Source of the DNA: Weeksellaceae bacterium
GTDB taxonomy: Bacteria; Bacteroidota; Bacteroidia; Flavobacteriales; Weeksellaceae
Length of the DNA: 64,000 nucleotides
Assembly (NCBI GenBank): GCA_022013695.1
Contig: JAKLPS010000020.1
Location: 124,001 to 188,000 of the forward strand
Reading direction: 5' to 3'
In this document: positions 26,371-35,485 of the stretch, piece by piece
Layout: each line of letters opens with the position of its first letter
Position numbering within the stretch: the stretch's first letter is position 1
Program-made: the position numbers and the translations under genes
The notes under the pieces: model-generated
The model's database searches: none
What the model was told of the DNA's origin: nothing
What the model saw: the letters and a program-made list of their open reading frames with translations, nothing else

Positions 26371-27457
26371 AGCTGGCAAAGCTATTTCCGTGTTGATGTT
26401 GTGCGCGACATGTTACGTAAAAACACAGGCTCAGGAATCATCCTGTCACATTTCGGTCAATCGTTTTGCTTCTGTTTCGGAATCTGTAACCCCAACTTCC
26501 AAAAAACCATTAAAAGTATTAAGAGACGGAATGGTTTTGATAAAAGGTGGAGAGTTTCTAATGGGCGCAGCCGACAACAGAGGAAGAAAAGATGAATATC
26601 CGCAACACAAAGTAAAACTCAACAGTTTCTATATAGATGTTACTGAAGTGACCAATGCTCAGTTTGCAGCATTTGTAGAAGCTACAAATTATATCACTAC
26701 AGCTGAAAAAGTACCAGAATGGGAAGAGTTGAAAAAACAACTTCCTGAAGGAACACCTAAACCAGCAGATAGTCTTTTGATTGCAGCATCCTTGGTTTTT
26801 AAAACTTCGCAAAAGCCCGTGCCGTTGAATAATCCTACACTTTGGTGGCAATGGACAAAAGGTGCAAATTGGAAACATCCAGAAGGTATCGGAAGTTCTA
26901 TCGCAGGAAAAGAAAACTTCCCAGTGATTCATATTTCTTGGTATGATGCCAACGCTTATGCAAAATGGGCAGGAAAAAGATTGCCCACAGAAGCCGAATG
27001 GGAATATGCTGCCAAAGGTGGTTTGAAAGATCAACCTTATCCTTGGGGTTCAGAAGAACCTTATGAAGGAAAACCAAAAGCCAATATTTGGGGCGGAAAA
27101 TTCCCCTATTTGAATGATAAAACAGACGGTTATGAAAGACTTGCGCCAGTAAAATCATTTCCAGCCAACCACTTCGGATTATATGATATGGCAGGAAATG
27201 TATGGGAATGGTGTGCGGATAATTATGATCGGGATTATTATAAAAATCTAAAAGATAAAATATCTGACAATCCGAAAGGTTCAGATATAAGTTTTGATCC
27301 GCAGATGCCATTTAATCAGGTGAAAGTAGTAAAAGGTGGTTCTTTTATGTGCAACGAAATTTACTGCTCGGGTTACAGAGTATCCTCGAAAATGGCTTCC
27401 TCGCCAGACACAGGATTAGAAAATACAGGTTTTCGTTGTGTTGCTGATACCCAATAA
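26357..27457 (+). CDS. Exported formylglycine-generating enzyme (SUMF1 family)
   Basis: A 366-residue protein that should oxidise the sulfatase motif cysteine to formylglycine. It has an N-terminal hydrophobic export signal (about residues 6-24), then the FGE-sulfatase domain: MVLIKGGEFLMGAADNRGRKDEYPQHKV, WYDANAYAKWAGKRLPTEAEWEYAAKGG, DMAGNVWEWCADNY and VKGGSFMCNEIYC. Both active-site cysteines, C332 and C337, keep the five-residue spacing of true FGE (human C336/C341); many SUMF1-like proteins lack them. I start at ATG 26357, inside the last codons of the sulfatase gene. The signal peptide places the reaction in the periplasm, after export of the sulfatase. Confidence 0.9.
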   Translation: MKIIKAGKAISVLMLCATCYVKTQAQESSCHISVNRFASVSESVTPTSKKPLKVLRDGMVLIKGGEFLMGAADNRGRKDEYPQHKVKLNSFYIDVTEVTNAQFAAFVEATNYITTAEKVPEWEELKKQLPEGTPKPADSLLIAASLVFKTSQKPVPLNNPTLWWQWTKGANWKHPEGIGSSIAGKENFPVIHISWYDANAYAKWAGKRLPTEAEWEYAAKGGLKDQPYPWGSEEPYEGKPKANIWGGKFPYLNDKTDGYERLAPVKSFPANHFGLYDMAGNVWEWCADNYDRDYYKNLKDKISDNPKGSDISFDPQMPFNQVKVVKGGSFMCNEIYCSGYRVSSKMASSPDTGLENTGFRCVADTQ

Positions 27458-27759
27458 ACCGCAACCGTTTGGGACAAAGACGCTTATAGCATTTCAGGAT
27501 CAATTATAATTATTTTACAGTCCCAAAGAATAAATACATGAAATTTCAAAGGATGACATACACAAGCGTCGAAAGCATTCAAATAAACTTTTACTGGGTC
27601 AAATTTTAGGACTAATTCCATAATGCTGTTGAGACTCGCCTCAGAAAACAGTACCGTTTAAAATTATAAAAATGAATAATTTGCATTTCTCTGATTAACA
27701 AAGTAGTTTTGCTAAAGATCAAACAATAGAATGACGAATTAACTTAAAAATATAAATAT
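27458..27759. other. 302-bp gap without a recognisable gene
   Basis: There is no convincing coding frame; the longest methionine-started reading is about 23 codons (27539 onward). A weak 8-bp inverted repeat, TTTGGGAC (27468-27475) with GTCCCAAA (27520-27527), follows the FGE stop, too widely spaced for a normal terminator. The rest is AT-rich and should hold the promoter of the VOC gene. I see no conserved element. Confidence 0.5.
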
Positions 27760-28110
27760 ATGATTTCATTAATAATTCCCAAACTTCCTTTTATCAATAA
27801 GGAAAAAACGCTGGATTACTATTCCAAATTAGGTTTTGAGATGGTTGCGGATTACAGTGATTATCTGATCACAAAATATCAGGAATTGGAAATTCATTTT
27901 TTTAAATTTGAAACTTTGTTGCCGGAAAAGTCTGATTTTATGATTTATCTGAAAATTGATAATAATATTGAAAAGTTTTATCAAGAGATTGAAAATCAGG
28001 GCATTGAAATTCATCCAAATGGAAAATTGGAAATAAAACCTTGGGGAACAAAAGAGTTTTCTTTACTGGATCCCAATGGAACTCTGCTCAGTTTCGGAAA
28101 GGAAAATTAG
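27760..28110 (+). CDS. VOC (glyoxalase/bleomycin resistance) family protein
   Basis: A 116-residue single-domain VOC protein: IIPKLPFINKEKTLDYYSKLGFEMVADY at the start, and KPWGTKEFSLLDPNGTLLSFG at the end, the typical 'FxDPDGN.L' closing strand. One beta-alpha-beta-beta-beta pair is present in full, matching the length of bleomycin-resistance/glyoxalase-like proteins (110-130). E/H metal ligands are not clearly conserved, so binding rather than catalysis is equally possible. No substrate is indicated by the neighbours. Confidence 0.82.
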   Translation: MISLIIPKLPFINKEKTLDYYSKLGFEMVADYSDYLITKYQELEIHFFKFETLLPEKSDFMIYLKIDNNIEKFYQEIENQGIEIHPNGKLEIKPWGTKEFSLLDPNGTLLSFGKEN

Positions 28111-28160
28111 GATTTTGTAACAATCTTTTTATAATACCGACTTAATATTAAATTAAACTT

Positions 28161-29186
28161 ATGAAAAATATAAAACTATACGGCTTTTTTGTTGGTTTTG
28201 CGCTTTTACAAAGTTGCTCTGCTGCCAAAAATTTCACTTACGACGGTAAAGGTTTCAAAGATGCTTACAACGGAATTACTGCCGCCGAACTCAAAACAAA
28301 TCTTTATGTAATAGCAGCGGATGATATGGAAGGACGCGATACGGGAAGCGCTGGACAAAAGAAGGCAGGAGTCTATATCATCGATCAATACAAGAAAAAT
28401 GGCATCAATTTTCCGGTAGCTTTGGGATCTTATTATCAAAAAGTGCCAGCGGAAGCGATGAAAAAATATGGCGAAACCTTGCCAGATTCCGAAAATATAA
28501 TGGCTTACATCGAAGGAAGTGAAAAACCAAACGAAGTGATTGTAGTTTCTGCGCACTACGATCACGTTGGAACCAAAAAAGGCGTGGTTTATAACGGTGC
28601 AGATGATGATGGAAGCGGCACAGTATCGGTGCTGGAGATCGCCGAAGCGTTTCAGGAAGCCAAGAAAAAAGGCTATGGACCCAAAAGATCAATTCTTTTT
28701 CTTCACGTCACCGGCGAGGAGCACGGGCTTTTCGGCTCCGAATATTATTCCAATAATCCGGTTTTTCCTTTAGCAAACACCGTGGCCGATCTTAATATTG
28801 ATATGATTGGACGCGATGATTTAGAAAACCGCGGCAAGCAATATGTTTACGTCATCGGTTCGGAAATGTTGAGTTCAGATTTGAAGAAAATCAATGTGGC
28901 AGCTAACGAAAAGACTGTCAATCTGGAACTTAATTACAAATATGACGATCCAAAAGATCCCCAAAGATTGTATTACAGATCGGATCATTACAACTTTGCA
29001 AAGCATAATATTCCGGTCGCTTTTTTCTTCGATGGGATCCACGAGGACTATCACAAATCGACCGACGATCCCGATAAAATAGATTATCCGCTATTGCAGA
29101 AAAGGGCTCAACTGGTTTTTGCGACGGCTTGGGAACTGGCAAACCGGCCGGAAAGAATCAAAGTTGACGGCACCAATAGCAGATAA
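28161..29186 (+). CDS. M28 family metallopeptidase lipoprotein
   Basis: A 341-residue zinc aminopeptidase with a lipoprotein-type signal peptide ending FALLQSCSAAK (cysteine near residue 19). Metal and catalytic residues are in order: SAHYDHVG (first Zn His, about residue 132), NGADDDGSGT (bridging Asp), HVTGEEHGLFGSEYY (catalytic and metal Glu), NIDMIGRDD (Asp) and YRSDHYNFAKHNIPV (last His). All five ligands are present. It should trim N-terminal residues from peptides in the periplasm or at the outer membrane. It is a single gene with a terminator at 29221-29250. Confidence 0.9.
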   Translation: MKNIKLYGFFVGFALLQSCSAAKNFTYDGKGFKDAYNGITAAELKTNLYVIAADDMEGRDTGSAGQKKAGVYIIDQYKKNGINFPVALGSYYQKVPAEAMKKYGETLPDSENIMAYIEGSEKPNEVIVVSAHYDHVGTKKGVVYNGADDDGSGTVSVLEIAEAFQEAKKKGYGPKRSILFLHVTGEEHGLFGSEYYSNNPVFPLANTVADLNIDMIGRDDLENRGKQYVYVIGSEMLSSDLKKINVAANEKTVNLELNYKYDDPKDPQRLYYRSDHYNFAKHNIPVAFFFDGIHEDYHKSTDDPDKIDYPLLQKRAQLVFATAWELANRPERIKVDGTNSR

Positions 29187-29220
29187 ATTACAGATTTTCG
29201 GAAATTGATAGACAATTGAA

Positions 29221-29250
29221 AAAGACGACTTCTAATGGTCGTCTTTTTTG
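29221..29250 (+). terminator. Terminator after the M28 peptidase gene
   Basis: AAAGACGAC (29221-29229) pairs perfectly with GTCGTCTTT (29238-29246), followed by T residues, 34 bp after the stop codon. The A-run upstream could let it serve queA on the other strand, but that gene ends 100 bp away. Confidence 0.8.
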
Positions 29251-29354
29251 TATGTTGGTCAAATTTAATTGTCAAAACCGGATGGTTTGTTTAATAAATA
29301 ATTAGATGCGATCCTTTTGAACAGAGGAATTCTCTCAATTTCCCATACGAGTAT

Positions 29355-30404
29355 TTATAGGATCAGCATAGCATCACCGTACGAATAGAATTTGTATTTT
29401 TCCTTGATAGCTTCCTCATAAGCTCTCATGATAAAATCCTTGTTTGCAAACGCAGCAATCATCATGATCAAAGTAGATTTTGGTGTGTGGAAATTGGTAA
29501 TCATCGCATTTGCAACTCCAAAATCGTGCGGAGGATAGATGAATTTGTTGGTCCATCCTCGGTAGGCAGAGATCTTTTTGTTGGAAGAAACAGAGGTTTC
29601 CAAAGCCCTCATTGTAGTTGTACCCACTGCGCAGACGCGTCGACCTTCTTCAACAGCTTTGTTGATAATGGCGGCGTTTTTTTCATCGATGATGGCTTCC
29701 TCAGACTCCATTTTGTGCTTGGAAAGATCTTCAACTTCTATCGGATTGAAGGTTCCCAAACCAATGTGAAGCGTGATTTCTGCAAAGTCCACACCCTTGA
29801 TTTCCAATCTTTTCATCAAATGTTTGGAAAAATGAAGACCAGCTGTGGGAGCGGCTACTGCGCCTTCTACTTTGGCATAGATGGTTTGGTATCGCTCGGC
29901 ATCTTCTGGTTCTACCTCTCTTTTGATATATTTGGGAAGTGGCGTCTCGCCAAGTTCTGTCAGTTTTGCACGGAATTCCTCATAAGAACCGTCGAACAGG
30001 AATCTCAATGTTCTTCCTCTAGACGTCGTATTGTCGATCACCTCGGCGACCAAAGATTCGTCCTCCGTGAAAAATAACTTGTTGCCAATCCTTATTTTTC
30101 TTGCCGGATCTACCAAAACGTCCCAAACGCGGGTTTCGGGATCTAATTCTCTCAGCAGAAACACTTCGATCTTGGCGCCAGTTTTTTCCTTGTTTCCAAA
30201 CAATCTGGCGGGAAAAACCTTGGTGTTGTTGAAAATGAAAAGGTCTTTCTCATCAAAATAGTCGATCACATCTTTGAAAAGCCGGTGTTCGATGGTTTCG
30301 GTTTTTCTGTCCAGAACCATCAGTCTTGCTTCGTCGCGGTTTTCGGAGGGATGTTCGGCCAGTAATTCTGCTGGCAACTCAAAATTAAAATCGGATGTCT
30401 TCAT
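29355..30404 (-). CDS. queA: tRNA preQ1 ribosyltransferase-isomerase QueA
   Basis: A 349-residue enzyme that transfers the ribosyl part of S-adenosylmethionine to preQ1 at tRNA position 34, forming epoxyqueuosine. Family landmarks are present: [33 protein letters not shown] at the start, [17 protein letters not shown] near residue 180, [37 protein letters not shown], and [16 protein letters not shown] near the end. Length is typical (340-356). It is a single minus-strand gene, and no other queuosine genes lie in the window. Confidence 0.96.
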   Translation of the reverse strand: MKTSDFNFELPAELLAEHPSENRDEARLMVLDRKTETIEHRLFKDVIDYFDEKDLFIFNNTKVFPARLFGNKEKTGAKIEVFLLRELDPETRVWDVLVDPARKIRIGNKLFFTEDESLVAEVIDNTTSRGRTLRFLFDGSYEEFRAKLTELGETPLPKYIKREVEPEDAERYQTIYAKVEGAVAAPTAGLHFSKHLMKRLEIKGVDFAEITLHIGLGTFNPIEVEDLSKHKMESEEAIIDEKNAAIINKAVEEGRRVCAVGTTTMRALETSVSSNKKISAYRGWTNKFIYPPHDFGVANAMITNFHTPKSTLIMMIAAFANKDFIMRAYEEAIKEKYKFYSYGDAMLIL

Positions 30405-30646
30405 AAAATTTACGGATTTTATTGGGTGATGCAGGTCAAAAACCTGCGGTTAATTTTTAGGACTGCGAAGATACAACATTAGAAGGCCTTTGTCAAGTAA
30501 ATGTCAATTTTTGAAAACCAAATGGATGAGATTATGAATTATTTAATATATTTTTGGAAAATTCGGAAGCATATTTGGTGTTTTGCACAAAAAACATTTA
30601 ATTTAGTGCAATTAAAAGTTGTTGTCGCCCATTAATTCGCTTTGTT

Positions 30647-32551
30647 ATGAGTATTGAAAAGGAAAATCCTGAAATCGAAAAACCAAATTCGGAAGCAAGT
30701 TCTGCTGAAAATCAATCAGTGGAAAAGGTAACTCCCGACGAGGTGTCACTTACAGAAAACGTTGAATCTGAGTTTGTTGTAGCTCAATCCCAAGAGGAAG
30801 TTACCGCGGCCGAAGAGTCAGAAACAGGATATGAAACGGAAATCCCAACCGAAAAAGAATCTCAGGAAATCGAAATCCCGGAAGAAAACCTTTCCAATGT
30901 TTCGCTTACAGCAACTTTGAACGAGATGGAATCTGTTGTGAACAAAGAGGATTCTCACGCTTTTTCCAAAAAATTCAGCGAATTGAGGGATCAAGCGAAT
31001 CATCAAATAGCGCAGGAAGTAGAAGATAAGAAGCAGACTTTTCTGGAGGAGGGCAACGCAGAAGAGCATTTTGAATTTCACCATCCACAAGCGTCAAAAT
31101 TATCAGCGCTTACCAATATTTATAGAGAAAAACAAGACAAATATCACCAATCACAGGAGGCAGATCATCAAAAAAACCTAGACCAAAGATTAGGAATTAT
31201 TGAAAGATTGAAGAATCTCTACACCAATTCGGAACCGGGCGTCAACCTATTCAGATCGATCCGAGAAATCAAAGAAGCTTGGGGAAATGCCGGCCAGGTA
31301 GCAAAATCGGAGTTTAAAAATCTGAACAACAACTATTTTCATCATCTCAAAATGTTCAATGAGATGCTGGATCTCAACAAAGAATATTTAGAACAAGAGT
31401 TTGCCCATAATCTCGAAAAAAGGCAGCACATCATCCAAAGGGCGAAGGAACTGCTGGAAGAAAAAGTGGTGCAAAAAGCGCTGAACGAATTGCAATATCT
31501 GCACAAACTTTGGAAGGAAGAAGCGGAACCTGTTGCAGAGGAATTTCGCGAGAAAACTTGGGAAGAATTCAAAGAGATTTCCAATAAGATCCACGAGAGA
31601 AAATCCGAATTGATGGCTGTTATAGAATCCGATCAGTTGGAAAATCTGGAGAAGAAAAATAAAATCATCGAAGAGATAAAAGCGCTTTCCGTGCCCGATT
31701 CTATCAATCACAGTTACTGGCAACAAGCGATCAAAAGGGTAGAAGACCTGCGGGCAGAATTTTTGAGACTGGGATCGGTTCCTAAGAAAGTTTCCAACCA
31801 AAACTGGACAGATTTCAAAGGGGTTTTGAGAGAATTCAATACCGCAAAAAATGATTTTTACAAAAACCTCAAAGGTTCTCAGATCCAAAATTTGGAGGCC
31901 AAACAGGCGCTGATAAAATCGGCTAAGGATAATATGAATTCCGAAGATTGGGACGTCGTGGTGCCGCTTTTCAAAAAACTGCAAGACGATTGGAAAACCA
32001 TTGGCCACGTTCCAAGAAGCCAGGCCAACACTGTTTGGGATGAGTTTCGGGATGCTTGCAACACGTTTTTCAAAAATTATAGAGAAAAAAATAACGCCAC
32101 AGGCGATAATTGGAAAGAAAATTACAAGAGCAAAAAAGCTTTACTTGAGGATCTAAAAGCTTTGACAGATGAAGAAGGTTCGGTCGAGAAAATCGAAACG
32201 ATCAAAAACGCGTGGAATGCCATCGGTAAAGTTCCGAAAGATAAATTGTCCATCAATACAGAATTCAATAAAACACTGAGAGAAAAACTGAAACTCAATA
32301 AAATCAATGAATTTGATTTGAAAGAAGAAAACCTCTCGGAAAGCCAGCTGACCGACAAAGCAAGAAAGATCAAAAATCAAATTGCAGACCTGGAAAGCGA
32401 AGTTGTGCAACTGGAAAATAATCTTTCGTTTTTTGGCTCTGCAAAACGCGACAATCCACTACTGAAAGATACTTATGAGAAACTGGATAGTAAAAAGGAA
32501 CAGCTGGATGGTTTGAAACTCTCGCTTCATCATATCATCGCCGGAGAATAA
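30647..32551 (+). CDS. DUF349 repeat protein
   Basis: A 634-residue, highly charged, helical protein. The N-terminal ~90 residues are acidic and low-complexity (Glu/Ser rich). From about residue 130 on, repeated DUF349 units are visible as 'W...A..E...F...' patterns, for example SIREIKEAWGNAGQVAKSEF, PLFKKLQDDWKTIGHVPRSQ and ETIKNAWNAIGKVPKDKL. The C-terminus (about 570-634) is a coiled coil. DUF349 proteins are cytosolic and common in Bacteroidota; their biochemical function is not established. It is a single gene with a terminator at 32565-32591. Confidence 0.88.
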   Translation: MSIEKENPEIEKPNSEASSAENQSVEKVTPDEVSLTENVESEFVVAQSQEEVTAAEESETGYETEIPTEKESQEIEIPEENLSNVSLTATLNEMESVVNKEDSHAFSKKFSELRDQANHQIAQEVEDKKQTFLEEGNAEEHFEFHHPQASKLSALTNIYREKQDKYHQSQEADHQKNLDQRLGIIERLKNLYTNSEPGVNLFRSIREIKEAWGNAGQVAKSEFKNLNNNYFHHLKMFNEMLDLNKEYLEQEFAHNLEKRQHIIQRAKELLEEKVVQKALNELQYLHKLWKEEAEPVAEEFREKTWEEFKEISNKIHERKSELMAVIESDQLENLEKKNKIIEEIKALSVPDSINHSYWQQAIKRVEDLRAEFLRLGSVPKKVSNQNWTDFKGVLREFNTAKNDFYKNLKGSQIQNLEAKQALIKSAKDNMNSEDWDVVVPLFKKLQDDWKTIGHVPRSQANTVWDEFRDACNTFFKNYREKNNATGDNWKENYKSKKALLEDLKALTDEEGSVEKIETIKNAWNAIGKVPKDKLSINTEFNKTLREKLKLNKINEFDLKEENLSESQLTDKARKIKNQIADLESEVVQLENNLSFFGSAKRDNPLLKDTYEKLDSKKEQLDGLKLSLHHIIAGE

Positions 32552-32564
32552 TGTAGCTAATTCC

Positions 32565-32591
32565 AAAACCTCTTTCTACAGAGGTTTTTTT
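32565..32591 (+). terminator. Terminator after the DUF349 gene
   Basis: AAAACCTCT (32565-32573) pairs with AGAGGTTTT (32580-32588), and the T-run continues to 32591. It lies 14 bp after the stop. Confidence 0.85.
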
Positions 32592-32700
32592 CTATACTGA
32601 TTGGCATATAAAGAATTATTAATAATCAATTAAGAAGGAATGAGCGAAATCTTATTATAAAAATGATACTTTTACGGCCAGTTTATTAAACATTTTTATT

Positions 32701-34545
32701 TTGAAAAAGCACCTACTTATTCTATTTTTTCTTCCGATCCTAGCATTTGCCCAGACACCACCTGCGGATTATTATTCGGGCACCGAGAACTTGAGCGGTT
32801 ATGCACTTAAGAGCAAGTTACACGACATCATTTCCACAAAAGTTTATACCTATAATTATGATGATCTCAAAACCACGGTGAACCAAACGGATCTTGATAA
32901 ATATTATGAAAACGATGGGACAATTCTGGATATTTACTCGGAAATTCCGACAGGTCCAGACGCCTACAACTACACCAGCGCCAATATTATTGGAAGTGCC
33001 AGCGCAGAAGGCCAGGGATGGAATAGAGAGCATATGATGCCGCAAAGCTCTTTCAACAGTGCCTATCCGATGTATGCAGATCTTTTTTTCGTTGTACCGA
33101 CGGATGCCCGTATCAATCAACTGAGGAGCGATTATCCGTACGCAAAAGCAGGATCTTCGATTTATTATACTTTTACTAACGGATCCAAACAAGCCTTAAA
33201 TGGAACGGCCAATGCCACTTATACTGGACGAGTTTTTGAACCGATTGATGAGTTCAAGGGTGATGTGGCAAGAACACTTTTGTATTTCGTTGTTAGATAT
33301 GAAGGGAAGTTGAGAAATTTTAAATTTACGACCAATATTGATCCAACCAAAGACGTAAATCCACTAGACGGAACCGAGGAGAAAGCTTATGAAAATTGGT
33401 ACATCGCAATGCTGCTTCTGTGGAACCAGCAGGATCACGTTTCCCAAAGAGAAATCGACCGCAATAATACCGTTTTTAGCCTTCAAAAAAATAGAAATCC
33501 CTTCATCGACCATCCGGAATGGATTGACGCTATCTGGAATCAAACATCCGACAATGTAGCACCGTCAGCTCCTTCATCGCTCTTGCTGGCAAGGAATTCG
33601 GCCTATTTTGTCGATCTTAATTGGCAGAGCAGTCCAGAATCGGACGTCATCGGCTATCATATTTATCAAGATAATGTCTTGGTTGCCAGTTCCAAAACAA
33701 GCTCGCTTTCCATCGATCATTTGATGCCAAACACCAATTATAATTTCACGGTGAAGGCGTATGACAATGCCTATTTAGAAAGTCCCCAAAGCAATATATT
33801 GAACGTGACCACATTAGCGAACGATGTCTTTGCGAACGATCTACAAATCGTCAAATATTTGGAAGGTAGTGGTAACAACAAGGCGCTGGAAATTGCCAAC
33901 AGAACTGGCCATAAAGTTAATCTCAATTCTTACAAATTGAATATCCAATACAAGGGAACGGTTTACTATTTTGCAGAGCCTTTTGAGCTGGAAGGTGAGC
34001 TGGAAAACAACAAAAGCCTGGTGGCCATCAATTCCAAAGCAAATTTCAGTTGCTTCAACAATGCTGATGCCCGATTCGTAATCGCGGCGCCGTCGCTGAC
34101 ATTTTCGGGAAGTAATTATGTGGATTTGTCGTACAAAGCGACCAGCGTGGACGCCATCGGAACCAAAGACATAGACAACGGAAACGCCAACAAATCACTC
34201 TACAGAAACCCCATCGCAATCAATCCCACAGCAACTTTTGATCTCGCCGAATGGACTGCTTATGCTTCAGATTATTGCCTTAATTTAGGCGTTTTGGGTT
34301 TAAATGAAAGCAGCGCTAATGCGGCGGACTTTAGGATTTATCCAAATCCGGTCAACGAAGTTCTGAATGTGGAAGGCGATTTACGAAAGGCTAAATCTGC
34401 AAAAATTTATGATGTTTCTGGCAAATTAATTAAAGAATTGAATAAGCCATTTGTCAACGGGAGTTCTCTCAATGTGCGCTCATTATTGCCAAATACCTAC
34501 ATTTTGAATATCGATGGCAACGCAACAAAATTCATCAAACACTAA
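32701..34545 (+). CDS. Secreted endonuclease I with T9SS sorting domain
   Basis: A 614-residue multidomain protein started by TTG (the signal peptide follows at once, cleavage after FAQ, about residue 18). The endonuclease I domain (to about residue 280) carries the beta-beta-alpha-metal motif GWNREHMMPQSSF (about 105-117, catalytic His near 110). A fibronectin III domain follows (about 283-372, SAPSSLLLARNSAYFVDLNW), then a lamin-tail-like domain (about 375-520). The last ~75 residues (FRIYPNPVNEVLNV..., ending ATKFIKH) are a type A T9SS sorting signal. It probably digests extracellular DNA for nutrients or biofilm turnover. Confidence 0.92.
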   Translation: MKKHLLILFFLPILAFAQTPPADYYSGTENLSGYALKSKLHDIISTKVYTYNYDDLKTTVNQTDLDKYYENDGTILDIYSEIPTGPDAYNYTSANIIGSASAEGQGWNREHMMPQSSFNSAYPMYADLFFVVPTDARINQLRSDYPYAKAGSSIYYTFTNGSKQALNGTANATYTGRVFEPIDEFKGDVARTLLYFVVRYEGKLRNFKFTTNIDPTKDVNPLDGTEEKAYENWYIAMLLLWNQQDHVSQREIDRNNTVFSLQKNRNPFIDHPEWIDAIWNQTSDNVAPSAPSSLLLARNSAYFVDLNWQSSPESDVIGYHIYQDNVLVASSKTSSLSIDHLMPNTNYNFTVKAYDNAYLESPQSNILNVTTLANDVFANDLQIVKYLEGSGNNKALEIANRTGHKVNLNSYKLNIQYKGTVYYFAEPFELEGELENNKSLVAINSKANFSCFNNADARFVIAAPSLTFSGSNYVDLSYKATSVDAIGTKDIDNGNANKSLYRNPIAINPTATFDLAEWTAYASDYCLNLGVLGLNESSANAADFRIYPNPVNEVLNVEGDLRKAKSAKIYDVSGKLIKELNKPFVNGSSLNVRSLLPNTYILNIDGNATKFIKH

Positions 34546-34566
34546 AAAATTAATATTTTTAACCCT

Positions 34567-34598
34567 AAAAACTCCTTGTCAATAAGGAGTTTTTTTTG
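34567..34598 (+). terminator. Terminator after the endonuclease gene
   Basis: AAAACTCCTT (34567-34576) pairs perfectly with AAGGAGTTTT (34584-34593) and runs into T residues. It separates the nuclease from purC. Confidence 0.87.
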
Positions 34599-34667
34599 TT
34601 AATAAACTATTCAAAATTTAGCGCGAGTTTGCTTACACTTAGGAACAGAAATCTAGCAAATAATTTG

Positions 34668-34675
34668 TAAATTTG
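34668..34675 (+). promoter_or_regulatory. -7 promoter box of purC-purF
   Basis: TAAATTTG fits TAnnTTTG. It overlaps the TTG at 34673 that opens the longest frame, so translation must start further down, which supports ATG 34748 (or possibly ATG 34703). Confidence 0.6.
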
Positions 34676-34747
34676 TGCAGAAATCTAATAGAAAAAGTCT
34701 CAATGGAAATTGGTGAAAGACGAATTCCATTCAAAAATGAAAGTATT

Positions 34748-35470
34748 ATGAGTGAAAAGAAAGAAATGCTTTACGAAGGTAAGGCAAAACAGGTTTTTGC
34801 AACAGAAAATCCAGATGAAGTTGTTGTACGATACAAAGATGATGCAACAGCCTTCAACGCTCAGAAAAGGGGGCAGTTTGATAGAAAGGGAGAATTGAAC
34901 AACGCCATTTCGACGCTTATTTTCGGATACCTTGCAGACAATGGAATCCCAACCCACTTCATCGCAAAACTGGACGACAGAGAGCAATTGGTAAAAAAAG
35001 TGGATATCATTCCTTTGGAAATAGTGGTTCGCAATTACGTAGCCGGAAGTATGGCTCAGCGATTAGGCGTCGAAGAAGGTATCAAATCTCCTGTCACAAT
35101 TTTTGATCTTTGTTTTAAAAGAGATGACTTAGGAGATCCTCTAATTAACGATCATCACGCGGTTTTCCTGGGAGCGGCCTCGTATGCCGAACTTGCTGAG
35201 ATGTATGCCTTGACAGACAAGATCAACAAACTTCTAATAGACCTTTTCGATAAAGCCAACGTGATCCTCGTAGATTTCAAAATCGAATTGGGAAAAACTG
35301 CTGATGGCAAAATGGTTCTGGCAGATGAGATTTCTCCGGACACTTGCAGACTTTGGGACAAAGACACCAAGAAAAAGCTGGACAAAGACCGATTTCGAAG
35401 AGATCTTGGTGAGATCACAGAAGCGTATGTGGAGATTTTCAACAGACTCCAAAAAGCTTTAGCCAAATAA
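34748..35470 (+). CDS. purC: SAICAR synthase
   Basis: A 240-residue phosphoribosylaminoimidazole-succinocarboxamide synthase, which joins aspartate to CAIR with ATP in purine synthesis. Landmarks: KKEMLYEGKAKQVF at the start, YKDDATAFNAQKRGQ, PLEIVVRNYVAGSM, and ADEISPDTCRLWD near residue 200. Length is typical (235-245). I chose ATG 34748, which gives the usual N-terminus right before LYEGKAKQ; ATG 34703 would add 15 residues of unsupported sequence. It is followed 15 bp later by purF in the same operon. Confidence 0.95.
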   Translation: MSEKKEMLYEGKAKQVFATENPDEVVVRYKDDATAFNAQKRGQFDRKGELNNAISTLIFGYLADNGIPTHFIAKLDDREQLVKKVDIIPLEIVVRNYVAGSMAQRLGVEEGIKSPVTIFDLCFKRDDLGDPLINDHHAVFLGAASYAELAEMYALTDKINKLLIDLFDKANVILVDFKIELGKTADGKMVLADEISPDTCRLWDKDTKKKLDKDRFRRDLGEITEAYVEIFNRLQKALAK

Positions 35471-35485
35471 TCTAAAAACCAAAAA

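Noticed and set aside
27468-27527. Inverted repeat TTTGGGAC/GTCCCAAA after the FGE gene as a terminator
   Set aside because: An 8-bp stem with a 44-base loop and no T-run; likely chance.
34673-34747. N-terminally extended forms of several genes (purC from TTG 34673, ndk from 37281, E2 from TTG 44537, FGE from 26330, radC from 16646)
   Set aside because: The extensions cover promoter boxes or the preceding gene and lack family similarity; internal ATGs give normal N-termini.
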